A DNA stretch of 64,000 nt from an uncultured Paracoccaceae bacterium (GCA_947499725.1 CANMPK010000003.1:62001-126000), one strand, 5' to 3'; counted from the first letter of the stretch, positions 51,676-60,055 are shown. A program made the numbers and translations. Notes: generated by a model from the sequence alone, not told the origin.

Positions 51676-52008
51676 ATGACGGTCAAAAATTACTTTCCAG
51701 CGTCCGAAGCGCAGAAGGTTGATGCTGGCGGCGGCCTTTCCCGAAAGGTTGGCGCATATAACGACAACATCATGTGTGTTGAAGTGAAGTTCGAAAAGGG
51801 CACGGTTGCAGCGATGCACAACCACCCCCATGAGCAAATCACATACGTTATCTCAGGTAAGTTCGAGTTCACGGTAGGTGACGAAACCTACATCGTGACG
51901 GCGGGTGACTCTCTCTACAAAGAGCCACTGGTCATGCACGGCGCGACCTGCCTGGAAGCCGGCACACTGCTCGACATGTTCACGCCACACCGCGAAGATT
52001 TTCTTTAA
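51676..52008 (+). CDS. kdgF: KdgF cupin, unsaturated-uronate linearising enzyme
   Basis: Small cupin of 110 residues. Metal ligands are in MHNHPHEQITYVISG (His48, His50, Gln54) and His88 (VMHGAT). KdgF converts the 4,5-unsaturated monouronate released by lyases to the linear ketone (DEH/DKI), speeding a step otherwise spontaneous. It follows the lyase and precedes two candidate DEH reductases, exactly the expected order. GGAG precedes the ATG. Confidence 0.9.
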   Translation: MTVKNYFPASEAQKVDAGGGLSRKVGAYNDNIMCVEVKFEKGTVAAMHNHPHEQITYVISGKFEFTVGDETYIVTAGDSLYKEPLVMHGATCLEAGTLLDMFTPHREDFL

Positions 52009-52043
52009 TACGCCAACACTAAAATAATTAAGGGGCGAAAAAT

Positions 52044-52925
52044 ATGACTAAACCTGTAATCGGATTCATTGGCCTAGGCCTGATGGGCGGCAACATGGTC
52101 GAAAACCTTCAAAAGAAGGGTTTTGAAGTTGTCGTGATGGACCTGAACAAAGACGCTGTTGCGACTGTTCTGGGCCGCGGTAACGCAAAAGAAGCCTCTT
52201 CTCCTAAAGAATTGGCCGAGTCGTCTGATATCGTAATGCTGTGCCTGACAACGTCTGAAGTTGTCGAGAAAGTTGTCTATGGCGACAACGGTATTCTCGC
52301 AGGTATCAAAGAAGGCGCCGTGTTGGTCGACTTCGGTACATCCATCCCAGCGTCTACTCGTAAGATTGGTGCTGATCTTGCTGCGAAAGGCGCAGGCATG
52401 ATCGACGCGCCTTTGGGCCGTACACCTGCGCACGCCAAAGATGGTCTTCTGAACATCATGGCGGCTGGTGACAAAGCTACATTTGAAAAAGTTAAGCCGG
52501 TTCTAGACGAGCAAGGCGAAAACGTTTTCCACTTGGGTGCGCTTGGCGCGGGTCACGTGACCAAACTGATCAACAACTTCATGGGCATGACAACAGTTTG
52601 CACCATGAGCCAAGCTTTCGCGGTTGCAGAGCGTTCCGGCGTTGATCGTCAGCAACTCTACGACATCATGTCTACAGGTCCGTCGAACTCTCCGTTCATG
52701 GGCTTCTGTAAAAACTACGCAGTAGATGGCGTGAGCGATCTCGGTTTCTCTATCAACAACGCAAACAAAGACCTCGGTTACTTTGTGAAGATGATGGAAG
52801 ACCTGGGTTCCGTAGCTGACATCGCAGAAGCGACGTCTAAGAACCTGCAAGCTGCTGTCGATGCCGGTATGGGCGAAGGCAATGTTCCAGAGATTTTCGA
52901 CTACTTTGTGAAGCTCGAAAAATAA
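52044..52925 (+). CDS. Beta-hydroxyacid dehydrogenase family reductase (candidate DEH reductase)
   Basis: 3-hydroxyisobutyrate/tartronate-semialdehyde reductase-family enzyme, 293 residues. The NAD(P) motif is GFIGLGLMGGNM (8-19), the substrate loop is DAPLGRTPAHAKDGLL, and the catalytic Lys174 is in GHVTKLINNF. In some marine bacteria DEH reductase belongs to this family, elsewhere it is an SDR. The neighbouring SDR makes the division of labour unclear. Alternatives: 2-hydroxy-3-oxopropionate reductase. The unit is part of the lyase operon. Confidence 0.85.
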   Translation: MTKPVIGFIGLGLMGGNMVENLQKKGFEVVVMDLNKDAVATVLGRGNAKEASSPKELAESSDIVMLCLTTSEVVEKVVYGDNGILAGIKEGAVLVDFGTSIPASTRKIGADLAAKGAGMIDAPLGRTPAHAKDGLLNIMAAGDKATFEKVKPVLDEQGENVFHLGALGAGHVTKLINNFMGMTTVCTMSQAFAVAERSGVDRQQLYDIMSTGPSNSPFMGFCKNYAVDGVSDLGFSINNANKDLGYFVKMMEDLGSVADIAEATSKNLQAAVDAGMGEGNVPEIFDYFVKLEK

Positions 52926-52996
52926 TCAGCTCGTCTGAGCTTAAATTTTAAATGGTCTGCTGAGAAGTTGGCGGGCCATAATTCAAGGAAGAAACT

Positions 52997-53740
52997 ATGA
53001 AACTGCAAGGTAAAACAGCCATTGTTACTGGTGGCGGTCGCGATATCGGTCGTGCATGCGCTATGGCGCTGGCGGCTGAAGGTGCCAACGTTGCGATCAA
53101 CTATTTCAAGAGCGCTGAAGGTGCTAACTCAGCGGTTGAAGAAATTAAAGCAGCCGGCGGCAACGCAATTGCTGTGCAAGCGGACCTGTGCGATCAGGCT
53201 GGCGTAGACGAGTTTGTTGGTAAAACTGTCGAAGCATTCGGTGGCGTAGATATTCTTGTGAATAACACTGGCGGTTTAATCGCTCGTAAAACGCTGGCGG
53301 AAATGGACGTTGAGCACTGGCTTAAAGTCATGGACCTGAATGTCACAAGCACATTCATGATGACCAAAGCTGCGGTTGCGCAAATGAAAACTGGTTCTGT
53401 TATCAATCTGGCTTCCCAAGCTGGTCGTGATGGCGGTGGCGGTGGTTCTATCGCTTACGGTGCTTCCAAAGGCGCAATCATGACACTGACACGTGGCCTC
53501 GCAAAAGAGCTTGGTCCAGATATCCGTGTAAATGCGCTTTGCCCTGGCATGATTGACACTGATTTCCACAATATCTTCACCAAAGATGAGGTGCGCCGCA
53601 ATGTGGAAGCTGCGTCTCCTGTGAAACGTCAGGGTACATCTGAAGATATCGCCAATCTGGTAACGTTCTTGGCGTCCGAAGATTCTGCGTTCATGACCGG
53701 TACCAACGTCGACATTAACGGCGGCATGCTGTTCAGCTAA
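52997..53740 (+). CDS. Short-chain dehydrogenase, candidate DEH reductase (A1-R-like)
   Basis: Classical SDR of 247 residues: cofactor motif TGGGRDIGRA (11-20), NNTGG, catalytic Ser in NLASQAG and YGASK (Tyr154, Lys158). The fold and length match Sphingomonas A1-R, which reduces DEH to 2-keto-3-deoxygluconate (KDG). KdgK for the next step lies at 57.6 kb. Last gene before a strong terminator. Confidence 0.85.
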   Translation: MKLQGKTAIVTGGGRDIGRACAMALAAEGANVAINYFKSAEGANSAVEEIKAAGGNAIAVQADLCDQAGVDEFVGKTVEAFGGVDILVNNTGGLIARKTLAEMDVEHWLKVMDLNVTSTFMMTKAAVAQMKTGSVINLASQAGRDGGGGGSIAYGASKGAIMTLTRGLAKELGPDIRVNALCPGMIDTDFHNIFTKDEVRRNVEAASPVKRQGTSEDIANLVTFLASEDSAFMTGTNVDINGGMLFS

Positions 53741-53792
53741 GGTCTGTTCATAATTTTGGGATGTCGATTAGGTTGACGACCCTCGAAATCAT

Positions 53793-53818
53793 AAAGAGCG
53801 GCCCTAGGGTCGCTCTTT
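53793..53818 (+). terminator. Terminator of the lyase operon
   Basis: AAAGAGCG...CGCTCTTT forms a 12-bp stem (one G-T pair) around a TA loop, followed by TTA. It lies 53 bp after the SDR stop. Confidence 0.88.
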
Positions 53819-54010
53819 TACGTTTGCAACCATAGGAAGAAAGGCGCATTGTTTGAACATCGCAAAGGTTTTGCATGTAAACAAACTTAACCACTGAATT
53901 GATTCCAATTAGGGCATAAATCACAAGTTCATGAGGTGGTGACTTCGTCATATTGATCGTAAGTCATTGTTTTTTAACGATTAAAAAAAATCAAAAAAGC
54001 CTTGGAATAT

Positions 54011-54026
54011 TTGTAAATATTTGTAA
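54011..54026 (+). promoter_or_regulatory. Tandem TTGTAA box upstream of TRAP operon
   Basis: TTGTAAATATTTGTAA differs at one position from the box upstream of the dehydrogenase at 42097. Half-sites are 10 bp apart. It lies 49 bp before the receptor ATG. Confidence 0.6.
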
Positions 54027-54074
54027 CTCTACATGCCAAGACAAAACGTTCTTATGCCACTAAGGGAGGAAATC

Positions 54075-55064
54075 ATGGCATTTCAATCAATGAAAAAATA
54101 CGCGACTGGCGTAGCGGTTGTTGCAACATGCATGACAATCGGTACAGCATCCATGGCGAAAGACATGCGCGGCTGGAACATTCACGTTGAGGACTATCCA
54201 GTTTCTCACGGTATGGAAGCATTCGCAGCTGAGCTGGCGGAAAAAACTGGCGGTGACCTGACTGCTAAAGTTTTCCACGGCGGTGTTCTGGGTTCCCAGC
54301 CTGACGCGATCGAACAGCTGCGTCTTGGCGCACTGGACTTCGGTGTATTCAGCCTCGGGCCGATGGGTCAGGTTGTTCCGGAAGCAAACGTTGTTTCCCT
54401 GCCATTCATCTTCAAGTCTGTACCTGACATGTACCGTCTGATGGACGGCGAAGCAGGCGCGGCTCTGAGCGCAGGCCTGGAAGCAAAGGGCATTAAAGCT
54501 CTGGGTTACTACGATGCGGGCGCACGCTCCTTCTATAACTCCATCAAGCCAATCAACGAGCCTGCAGACGTTGGCGGTATGAAAATCCGCGTAATGAACA
54601 ACGACCTGTTTGTTGGCATGGTTGAGTCTCTGGGCGGTAACGCGACACCAATGGCGTTCGCGGAAGTTTATCAGTCCATCAAGACTGGCGTTGTAGACGG
54701 TGCGGAAAACAACCCACCATCCTACGAATCCACAAACCACTTCGAAGTGGCTGGCTACTACTCTATGTCTCAGCACTTGATCATTCCTGAGTGCCTGTGC
54801 ATGTCCCTGAAAACATGGGAATCCCTGTCTGCAGAGCAGCAGGAAATCGTAGCAGCAGCTGGTAAAGCGTCCACAGATCTACAGCGTCAGCTGTGGGGTG
54901 AGCGCGAAGCAGCTTCCATGGAAAAAGTTCTGTCCGGTGGCGTTGTAGTCAACGAAATCGCAGACAAAACACCATTCCAAGACGCGATGAAGCCAGTATA
55001 CGCACAGTTCCTGGAGCAAAGCCCAGATCTGGCTGACTTGGTTGCCCTGTTCCAAGCGAACTAA
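54075..55064 (+). CDS. TRAP solute receptor (DctP family), uronate locus
   Basis: Periplasmic receptor of about 329 residues with signal peptide (MAFQSMKKYATGVAVVATCM..SMA). The DctP Arg motif is in GGMKIRVMNNDLFVGM (about 167-182), with GVVDGAENNPPSYEST further on, typical of sugar-acid (galacturonate/KDG-type) DctP proteins. GGGAGGAAA precedes ATG 54075. An upstream frame from 54033 has no ribosome site. By context it binds unsaturated or keto-deoxy monouronates. A strong hairpin follows. Confidence 0.9.
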   Translation: MAFQSMKKYATGVAVVATCMTIGTASMAKDMRGWNIHVEDYPVSHGMEAFAAELAEKTGGDLTAKVFHGGVLGSQPDAIEQLRLGALDFGVFSLGPMGQVVPEANVVSLPFIFKSVPDMYRLMDGEAGAALSAGLEAKGIKALGYYDAGARSFYNSIKPINEPADVGGMKIRVMNNDLFVGMVESLGGNATPMAFAEVYQSIKTGVVDGAENNPPSYESTNHFEVAGYYSMSQHLIIPECLCMSLKTWESLSAEQQEIVAAAGKASTDLQRQLWGEREAASMEKVLSGGVVVNEIADKTPFQDAMKPVYAQFLEQSPDLADLVALFQAN

Positions 55065-55081
55065 TCTCGCTTAATATGTTT

Positions 55082-55109
55082 GGGGCACCCTTTGCAAAAA
55101 GGGTGCCCC
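55082..55109 (+). terminator. Hairpin between TRAP receptor and DctQ
   Basis: GGGGCACCCTTT pairs perfectly with AAAGGGTGCCCC around GCAA, followed by TATTCTTT, 17 bp after the receptor stop. Probably limits expression of the membrane subunits. Confidence 0.85.
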
Positions 55110-55127
55110 TATTCTTTGGAGAAAGAT

Positions 55128-55670
55128 ATGAGCAATACCCCCCCAATTGCGGATCGCCATCCTATCCTGAAAGTTCAGGATCTCTTGGCAAAACTGTGCA
55201 TCCTTGTTTGCGCAATTTGCCTAGTGATCTTGGTTGCCACTTTCGGCTGGTTGGTTTTTGGCCGCTATGTTCTGAACGTAACCCCGACTTGGGTTGAACA
55301 GCTTGCACTTCTGCTGATTTGCTACATCACCTTTATTGGTGCTGGCGTTGGCATTTACGAGAACACACACCTTGGCGTGACGATGTTCCGAGATGCGATG
55401 CCAAAAGCTGTACAAAAGCTCATCTTTATCCTGACAGATATCATTCTTGCCGGTTTTGGCGCGGTGATGCTGATTGCTGGTCTCGAGCTTTTCAATTTCG
55501 GCTGGAGTACTCTGCTACCAATGCTGAACATCCCTGAGAGTTTCCGCACATTGTCCTCCATCTTCTGTGGCGGCCTTCTGCTGACATTCGCAGGTATTCG
55601 CGCATGCCTACGGATTTCCGATTTCACAGGCCGCACTCACTTCATTCAAGATCAAGAGGAAATCTCTTAA
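55128..55670 (+). CDS. TRAP small membrane subunit (DctQ)
   Basis: Four-helix membrane protein of about 180 residues. The conserved FGRYVLNVTPTWVEQLALLLICYITF segment (core NVTPTWVEQLA) is the DctQ signature. Start at 55128 has GGAGAAAG upstream. The frame from 55080 begins inside the hairpin. It separates the receptor from the large subunit, with a 1-bp gap before DctM. Confidence 0.9.
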   Translation: MSNTPPIADRHPILKVQDLLAKLCILVCAICLVILVATFGWLVFGRYVLNVTPTWVEQLALLLICYITFIGAGVGIYENTHLGVTMFRDAMPKAVQKLIFILTDIILAGFGAVMLIAGLELFNFGWSTLLPMLNIPESFRTLSSIFCGGLLLTFAGIRACLRISDFTGRTHFIQDQEEIS

Positions 55671-55671
55671 T

Positions 55672-56952
55672 ATGGGCCTGACGATCCTTCTTTGTGTATT
55701 CTTCGGAAGCGTCTTCCTCGGAATTCCAGTTGCCTTTGGTATGGGTTTGGCTGCGTTGACAGCCTTCTGGTACGAAGGTTTCCCTTTGCTGATCACTTTC
55801 CAGCGTACGATCTCCGGTATTTCGGTGTTCTCGCTGCTAGCGATCCCATTCTTTGTTTTCGCCGGTGAGCTGATGCTGCACGGCGGTATTGCGATCCGCC
55901 TTGTGCGCTTTGCCTCTGCACTGGTTGGCCACATCCGTGGTGGTTTGGCCTCTGTAAACATCTTCTCTTCCATGCTGTTCGGCGGCATCTCTGGTTCTGC
56001 GATCGCGGATATTTCCGCGCTGGGTTCCTTGCTGATCCCGGTGATGAAAGAGCGCGGCTATCGCCCAGACTATGCTGTGAACGTTACGGTGACCTCTTCG
56101 ATTGCCGGTATCGTTATCCCGCCAAGCCACAACATGATTATCTATGCCATTGCAGCAGGTGGCGGGATTTCGATCTCGAAACTGTTCTTGGCTGGCGTTG
56201 TTCCAGGTATTCTAATGTGTAGCTGTCTGGCGCTCGCGGCCTATTTCTTGGCCCGAAAACACAATTATCCTGCGGAACCGTTCCCGGGCGTGAAAGCTGT
56301 TGCATTCAGTGCAGCGTCTGCGATCCCTGGTCTGGTCACAGCTGTGATCATCGTGGGTGGTGTTTTGTCAGGTGTCTTCACAGTGACAGAATCTGGTGCC
56401 TTCGGTGCGATCTATGCGCTTGTGCTGACAACATTCTTCTATCGTTCCCTAAGCTGGGAAGGTTTCAAAACCGCAGTTGTGTCTTCTGTAAAGACAACAG
56501 CGATGGTTATGATCCTGATTGGTTTCGCGAGCTCCTTCGCTTATCTGTTGGCCCTTTACCAAGTTCCAACAAAGCTGGGTAACTTGTTGATCGGTATCTC
56601 TGAAAACAAGGTCGTTATCCTTTTGATGATCAACGTTATCTTGCTGATCCTCGGTATGATCATGGACATGGCTGCGCTTCTGTTGATCTGTACGCCGATC
56701 TTCCTGCCTATCGCGAAGAGCATCGGCATGGACCCGACCCAGTTCGGTATCATGATGCTGATCAACCTTGGCCTTGGTCTTTGTACACCTCCGGTCGGCA
56801 CCTGTCTCTTTGTGGGTTGTGCTGTCGGTAAGATTAAGATTGAGCAAGCGTTGAAGTCGATCTGGCCATTCTATCTGGCACTTCTGCTGGCGCTCGTGTT
56901 GATCACATATGTTCCAGGGTTCTCCCTGTGGCTGCCATCTTTGCTGGATTAA
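55672..56952 (+). CDS. TRAP large membrane subunit (DctM)
   Basis: Large permease subunit of 426 residues with about 12-13 hydrophobic segments. SGSAIADISALGSLLIPVM, GIVIPPSHNMIIYAIAAGG and LGLCTPPVGTCLFVGC are canonical DctM motifs. It forms the sodium-coupled channel with DctQ. Redoxin gene starts 5 bp later. Confidence 0.92.
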   Translation: MGLTILLCVFFGSVFLGIPVAFGMGLAALTAFWYEGFPLLITFQRTISGISVFSLLAIPFFVFAGELMLHGGIAIRLVRFASALVGHIRGGLASVNIFSSMLFGGISGSAIADISALGSLLIPVMKERGYRPDYAVNVTVTSSIAGIVIPPSHNMIIYAIAAGGGISISKLFLAGVVPGILMCSCLALAAYFLARKHNYPAEPFPGVKAVAFSAASAIPGLVTAVIIVGGVLSGVFTVTESGAFGAIYALVLTTFFYRSLSWEGFKTAVVSSVKTTAMVMILIGFASSFAYLLALYQVPTKLGNLLIGISENKVVILLMINVILLILGMIMDMAALLLICTPIFLPIAKSIGMDPTQFGIMMLINLGLGLCTPPVGTCLFVGCAVGKIKIEQALKSIWPFYLALLLALVLITYVPGFSLWLPSLLD

Positions 56953-56957
56953 TCTGA

Positions 56958-57479
56958 ATGCCTGAAACTCTGGCTGCAAACTCACCTTTCCCAACGCTGG
57001 TTTTAAACCGCGTTGGGGGGGGCACCATCACAGTTGGCGCTGCGAAAGACAATTGGACCTTGTTTGTGGTCTATCGCGGTAAACATTGTGGGCGTTGCAA
57101 AAATTACCTGAACAAACTTGAAGAATTGAAATCCAGCTGGGAAAAGGCTGGGTTTGATATTGTTGTGGTCTCAGCAGATGCTGAAGCCAAAGCACAAGCA
57201 GATTTGGACGAATTTGGTTGGTCCTTCGACACGTGCCATAGTTTGTCTTTGTTGCAGATGCGCGCGCTAGGCGTGTTTGTAAGCACTCCGCTTTCGCCAG
57301 ATGAAGCCGATGCGCCATTTGCTGAGCCTGGGGTGTTCTGCATTACACCAGAAGGCAAAACGCAAATCGTTGCGATTTCAAATGGGCCGGCGGCCCGTCC
57401 TGATTTAGCTGAACTGTTGGATGGTATGATCTTCACGATCAAGAATGATCGTCCGGCACGTGGTGACGTTTCTCTTTAA
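56958..57479 (+). CDS. Redoxin (AhpC/TSA-like) protein of the TRAP operon
   Basis: Thioredoxin-fold protein of 173 residues. VYRGKHCGRCKNYLNKLEEL holds a CGRC pair where peroxiredoxins have a single peroxidatic Cys in PxxxTxxC, so it may be a peroxiredoxin-like or thiol reductase variant. VFCITPEGKTQIVAISNGPAARP follows in the C-terminal half. It is the last gene of the TRAP operon, followed by a terminator. Its role in uronate use is unknown. Protecting against reactive keto-sugars is a guess. Confidence 0.82.
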   Translation: MPETLAANSPFPTLVLNRVGGGTITVGAAKDNWTLFVVYRGKHCGRCKNYLNKLEELKSSWEKAGFDIVVVSADAEAKAQADLDEFGWSFDTCHSLSLLQMRALGVFVSTPLSPDEADAPFAEPGVFCITPEGKTQIVAISNGPAARPDLAELLDGMIFTIKNDRPARGDVSL

Positions 57480-57508
57480 GCGATGCCAATCACAAGCATC
57501 TAAAAGAA

Positions 57509-57535
57509 AAGGCCCCTAGCATCGCTAGGGGCCTT
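57509..57535. terminator. Bidirectional terminator, redoxin / kdgK
   Basis: AAGGCCCCTAGC pairs perfectly with GCTAGGGGCCTT around ATC, then TTT. It sits between convergent genes. Confidence 0.92.
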
Positions 57536-57557
57536 TTTGCATGAGAGGTTTGGTTGC

Positions 57558-58463
57558 TTAGACCAAATCATCAAAAGGGATCAGTGCGCCATGCTTGCAC
57601 ACAACTTGTGCCGCACAGTTTTGCGCAGCAATCACAGCATCGCCCAAATCACCTTTTTCGAAGTAAGAGGCCAAGAAGGCACCATTGAAAGAGTCACCTG
57701 CTGCAGTGGTATCTACAACGCCTTCTGCAGGGGACACAGGATGTACGCTCAACACGCCGCCTGTGAGCGATAGTGTCGCTGTCTCGCCGTTCTTAACAAC
57801 AACGGTTTCCGCACCCAGGCCAGCGTAGCGCTGTGCTGTGACCTCTGGGGATTCATCACCAAAACAAGCAGCTTCGTCATCAGAACTTGGAAGAACGATG
57901 TCCGAGATTGCCGCAGCGCCTTCGATGACCTTTTTCATACGATCTTTGTCGGCCCAGAGAGCAGGGCGAATGTTCGGATCAAAAGCAATTTTAGCGCCAT
58001 CTTTCAAATGGCTCCGCAGTTCTTGCAACAGCAGTTCAGCACCATCATCTTCGATGATCGCAAGCGTAATTCCGGACAGGTAGACAACATCAGCCTCTGC
58101 AACGCGTGCCCAAAGCGCCTCAGGATCTTTCATCAGCAGGCGAGCAGCTGATTGGCTACGCCAGTAGCTAAAGCTGCGCTCTGCGCCGTCCAGATGGATC
58201 ATATATAGGCCAGCAGAGCGATCTGAAACCTCTGTGCTTTTCTCGCAAGAAATTTCGGCGCTTTGAATGAATTCGAGCATTTCTTGAGAAAGCGGATCTG
58301 CACCAAAAGCAGAGTGAAAACCGATTTTCGCGTCTTCAGACATCTTTGCGCGTGCATACCACAAGGTGTTCAGCACATCGCCTGCATATTTCTTGCACAG
58401 AAGGCCATCTGAACGTTGGTTCAGTTCAACCATACATTCACCAATGCCTAAGATATTTACCAT
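57558..58463 (-). CDS. kdgK: 2-keto-3-deoxygluconate kinase
   Basis: PfkB-family kinase of 301 residues phosphorylating KDG to KDPG. N-terminal IGECMVELNQRSDG, substrate region RSQSAARLLM and the C-terminal anion hole/catalytic Asp TTAAGDSFNGAFLASY are typical for KdgK. It completes the route lyase, KdgF, DEH reductase, KdgK. KDPG aldolase (Eda) is not in the window. A tandem TTGTNA box lies 31-46 bp upstream. Confidence 0.92.
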   Translation of the reverse strand: MVNILGIGECMVELNQRSDGLLCKKYAGDVLNTLWYARAKMSEDAKIGFHSAFGADPLSQEMLEFIQSAEISCEKSTEVSDRSAGLYMIHLDGAERSFSYWRSQSAARLLMKDPEALWARVAEADVVYLSGITLAIIEDDGAELLLQELRSHLKDGAKIAFDPNIRPALWADKDRMKKVIEGAAAISDIVLPSSDDEAACFGDESPEVTAQRYAGLGAETVVVKNGETATLSLTGGVLSVHPVSPAEGVVDTTAAGDSFNGAFLASYFEKGDLGDAVIAAQNCAAQVVCKHGALIPFDDLV

Positions 58464-58493
58464 TGTTGTGCCTCGTGTGCCTTTAGAGTGGGG

Positions 58494-58509
58494 TTACAAA
58501 TTCTGACAA
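58494..58509 (-). promoter_or_regulatory. Tandem TTGTNA box upstream of kdgK
   Basis: On the minus strand TTGTCAGAATTTGTAA matches 14 of 16 positions of the boxes at 42097 and 54011, with the same 10-bp half-site spacing, 31 bp before the kdgK start. Confidence 0.6.
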
Positions 58510-58598
58510 ATATCTGTGTTTCCGAAGGGAGAATGTCAACCCGCTCAGGGTCAACATTTCCCAAAAAACACAAGGATTTTCGCCTTTGATTAAGGGCT

Positions 58599-59363
58599 CT
58601 ACAGAGTTTGGCCGTCTGTGCCTTGGAATACGCGCGTTCGCGCATTTTCGACATGAGATCGCATCGCGGCGCGCGCCGCCTCTGCATCAGCCGCTTCGAT
58701 TGCATTGAAGACGTCATAGTGCTCCGCTTGAACGAGCTCTAGGCGCGCTGCCGGATGGGTCAAAGACAGGTTCCGTGTGAGATTCATACCTGTCAGGATG
58801 TTGTCTTTCATCGAGCCGCGTGCCGACAAGAAATAGTGGTTATCTGCAGCCGTACAAACTGCGACGTGGAAAGCTTCATCCGCATCCACACCCAAAGTGC
58901 CTGTTTTGATGCAGTGATCAAGGTTGTCCAGTGCAGCTTTTAGACGATCAATATCAGCCGCTGTTCGACGTTGAGCTGCCAAAAAGGCGGCTTCGCCTTC
59001 TACAGCTGCGCGGAACTCGAATGTACGTTGAATATCGGCGATCGAGCCGACCGGCGCAAAGTCTAGCACGGCACTATCTGGGCGACGTTTCACAAAGGAG
59101 CCAGAGCCTTGGCGAGAGACGATGACATCGTCTTCTCGCAGCTGTTTTAATGCCTGTCGTAGGACAGGGCGGGAGACTTCGAATTGCTCACTAAGCTTTT
59201 GCTCAGTGGGAAGTTTGGAGCCAACTTCAATCTCGCCATCCATGATCATCGATAGAACGCGTTCGTAAACACGATCAGATAGGGTGCGATCCCGCACGGA
59301 CTTTTCGATGGGTTGAATGATAGACTTCGTTTGACGGCCTATCTTCCTGTTTCTTTTCTCCAC
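58599..59363 (-). CDS. FadR-type GntR regulator of uronate genes
   Basis: GntR regulator with FCD domain, 254 residues. The winged HTH at about 28-95 includes LPTEQKLSEQFEVSRPVLRQ and VSRQGSGSFV. The FCD domain has metal ligands around DADEAFHVAV and ADNHYFL. It overlaps the 3' end of the rraA-family gene by 25 bp and lies upstream of kdgK, so it probably autoregulates this group and binds the tandem TTGTNA boxes found at four promoters of the locus. KDG or a related keto acid is the expected effector (inference). Confidence 0.9.
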   Translation of the reverse strand: MEKRNRKIGRQTKSIIQPIEKSVRDRTLSDRVYERVLSMIMDGEIEVGSKLPTEQKLSEQFEVSRPVLRQALKQLREDDVIVSRQGSGSFVKRRPDSAVLDFAPVGSIADIQRTFEFRAAVEGEAAFLAAQRRTAADIDRLKAALDNLDHCIKTGTLGVDADEAFHVAVCTAADNHYFLSARGSMKDNILTGMNLTRNLSLTHPAARLELVQAEHYDVFNAIEAADAEAARAAMRSHVENARTRVFQGTDGQTL

Positions 59364-60055
59364 TGTGCAAACCTGTCGCTCGTTTCTGGGTCTGTTGGCG
59401 GGTACAAACCATAAGTCGACGCACCTGCCTTCACCATATCCATAACAAAGTCTTCAAAAATTGTCATTTCAACAGCTTCATCAGCTACATCATCTGCCAG
59501 ATGCGCAGGGATACATACAACCCCTTCATTGTCACCAACCATGACATCGCCTGGGAAAACAGACACTCCACCACATGCGATTGGGTCATTTACCGCTACA
59601 GCATGGTGTTTCGTGAGGTTTGTCGGAGCACTTGGGCGTGTGTGATACGCTGGCATGTCCATCTCAGCGATTTCTGGCGAATCTCGGAAGCCGCCATCTG
59701 TGATGATGCCGCGGCATCCACGAACCTCGAGGCGTTTCGCCAGGATGGAGCCAGCAGATGCTGCAGAAGCGTCTTGTCGCGAATCAATCACAAAGACAGC
59801 GCCAGCAGGGAATTCTTCAACGCCTTTACGCTGTGGGTTATCACGATCCGCAAAGGATTCCAGACCATCCAGGTCTTCACGCGCCGGGATGTAGCGAAGC
59901 GTATAAGCTGGCCCAACCATGTTTTCACCGGACGACAAACGCTGAGCATCTTGGATAAAGATGTTGCGCAGGCCACGTTTAAATAGGGCTGTCGTGAGGG
60001 TCGCGACGCTCACGCGCATGAGTTTCTGGCGCGTTTCGTCAGATAGCTGGGACAT
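59339..60055 (-). CDS. RraA-family protein (aldolase/decarboxylase-like)
   Basis: RraA/HMG-aldolase-fold protein of about 238 residues. The conserved VRGCRGIITDGGFRDSPEI segment (core GIITDGGFRD) supplies the metal/substrate Asp and Arg of class II HMG/CHA aldolases and oxaloacetate decarboxylases. CGGVSVFPGDVMVGDNEGVV follows. Starts at 60055 with GAAGAGAGAAA upstream. The frame from 60088 has no ribosome site. As first gene of a unit with the uronate regulator, it may act on a keto-acid product. RNase E inhibition is unlikely in this context. Confidence 0.85.
   Translation of the reverse strand: MSQLSDETRQKLMRVSVATLTTALFKRGLRNIFIQDAQRLSSGENMVGPAYTLRYIPAREDLDGLESFADRDNPQRKGVEEFPAGAVFVIDSRQDASAASAGSILAKRLEVRGCRGIITDGGFRDSPEIAEMDMPAYHTRPSAPTNLTKHHAVAVNDPIACGGVSVFPGDVMVGDNEGVVCIPAHLADDVADEAVEMTIFEDFVMDMVKAGASTYGLYPPTDPETSDRFAQWRKETGR

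Larger units (their letters stand above)
53741..54074. other. Intergenic region with terminator and TRAP promoter
   Basis: These 334 bp hold the terminator of the lyase operon (53793-53818), an AT-rich stretch with poly-A tracts (53970-54000), and the tandem TTGTAA box (54011-54026) before the TRAP receptor gene. No gene is seen. Confidence 0.6.
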
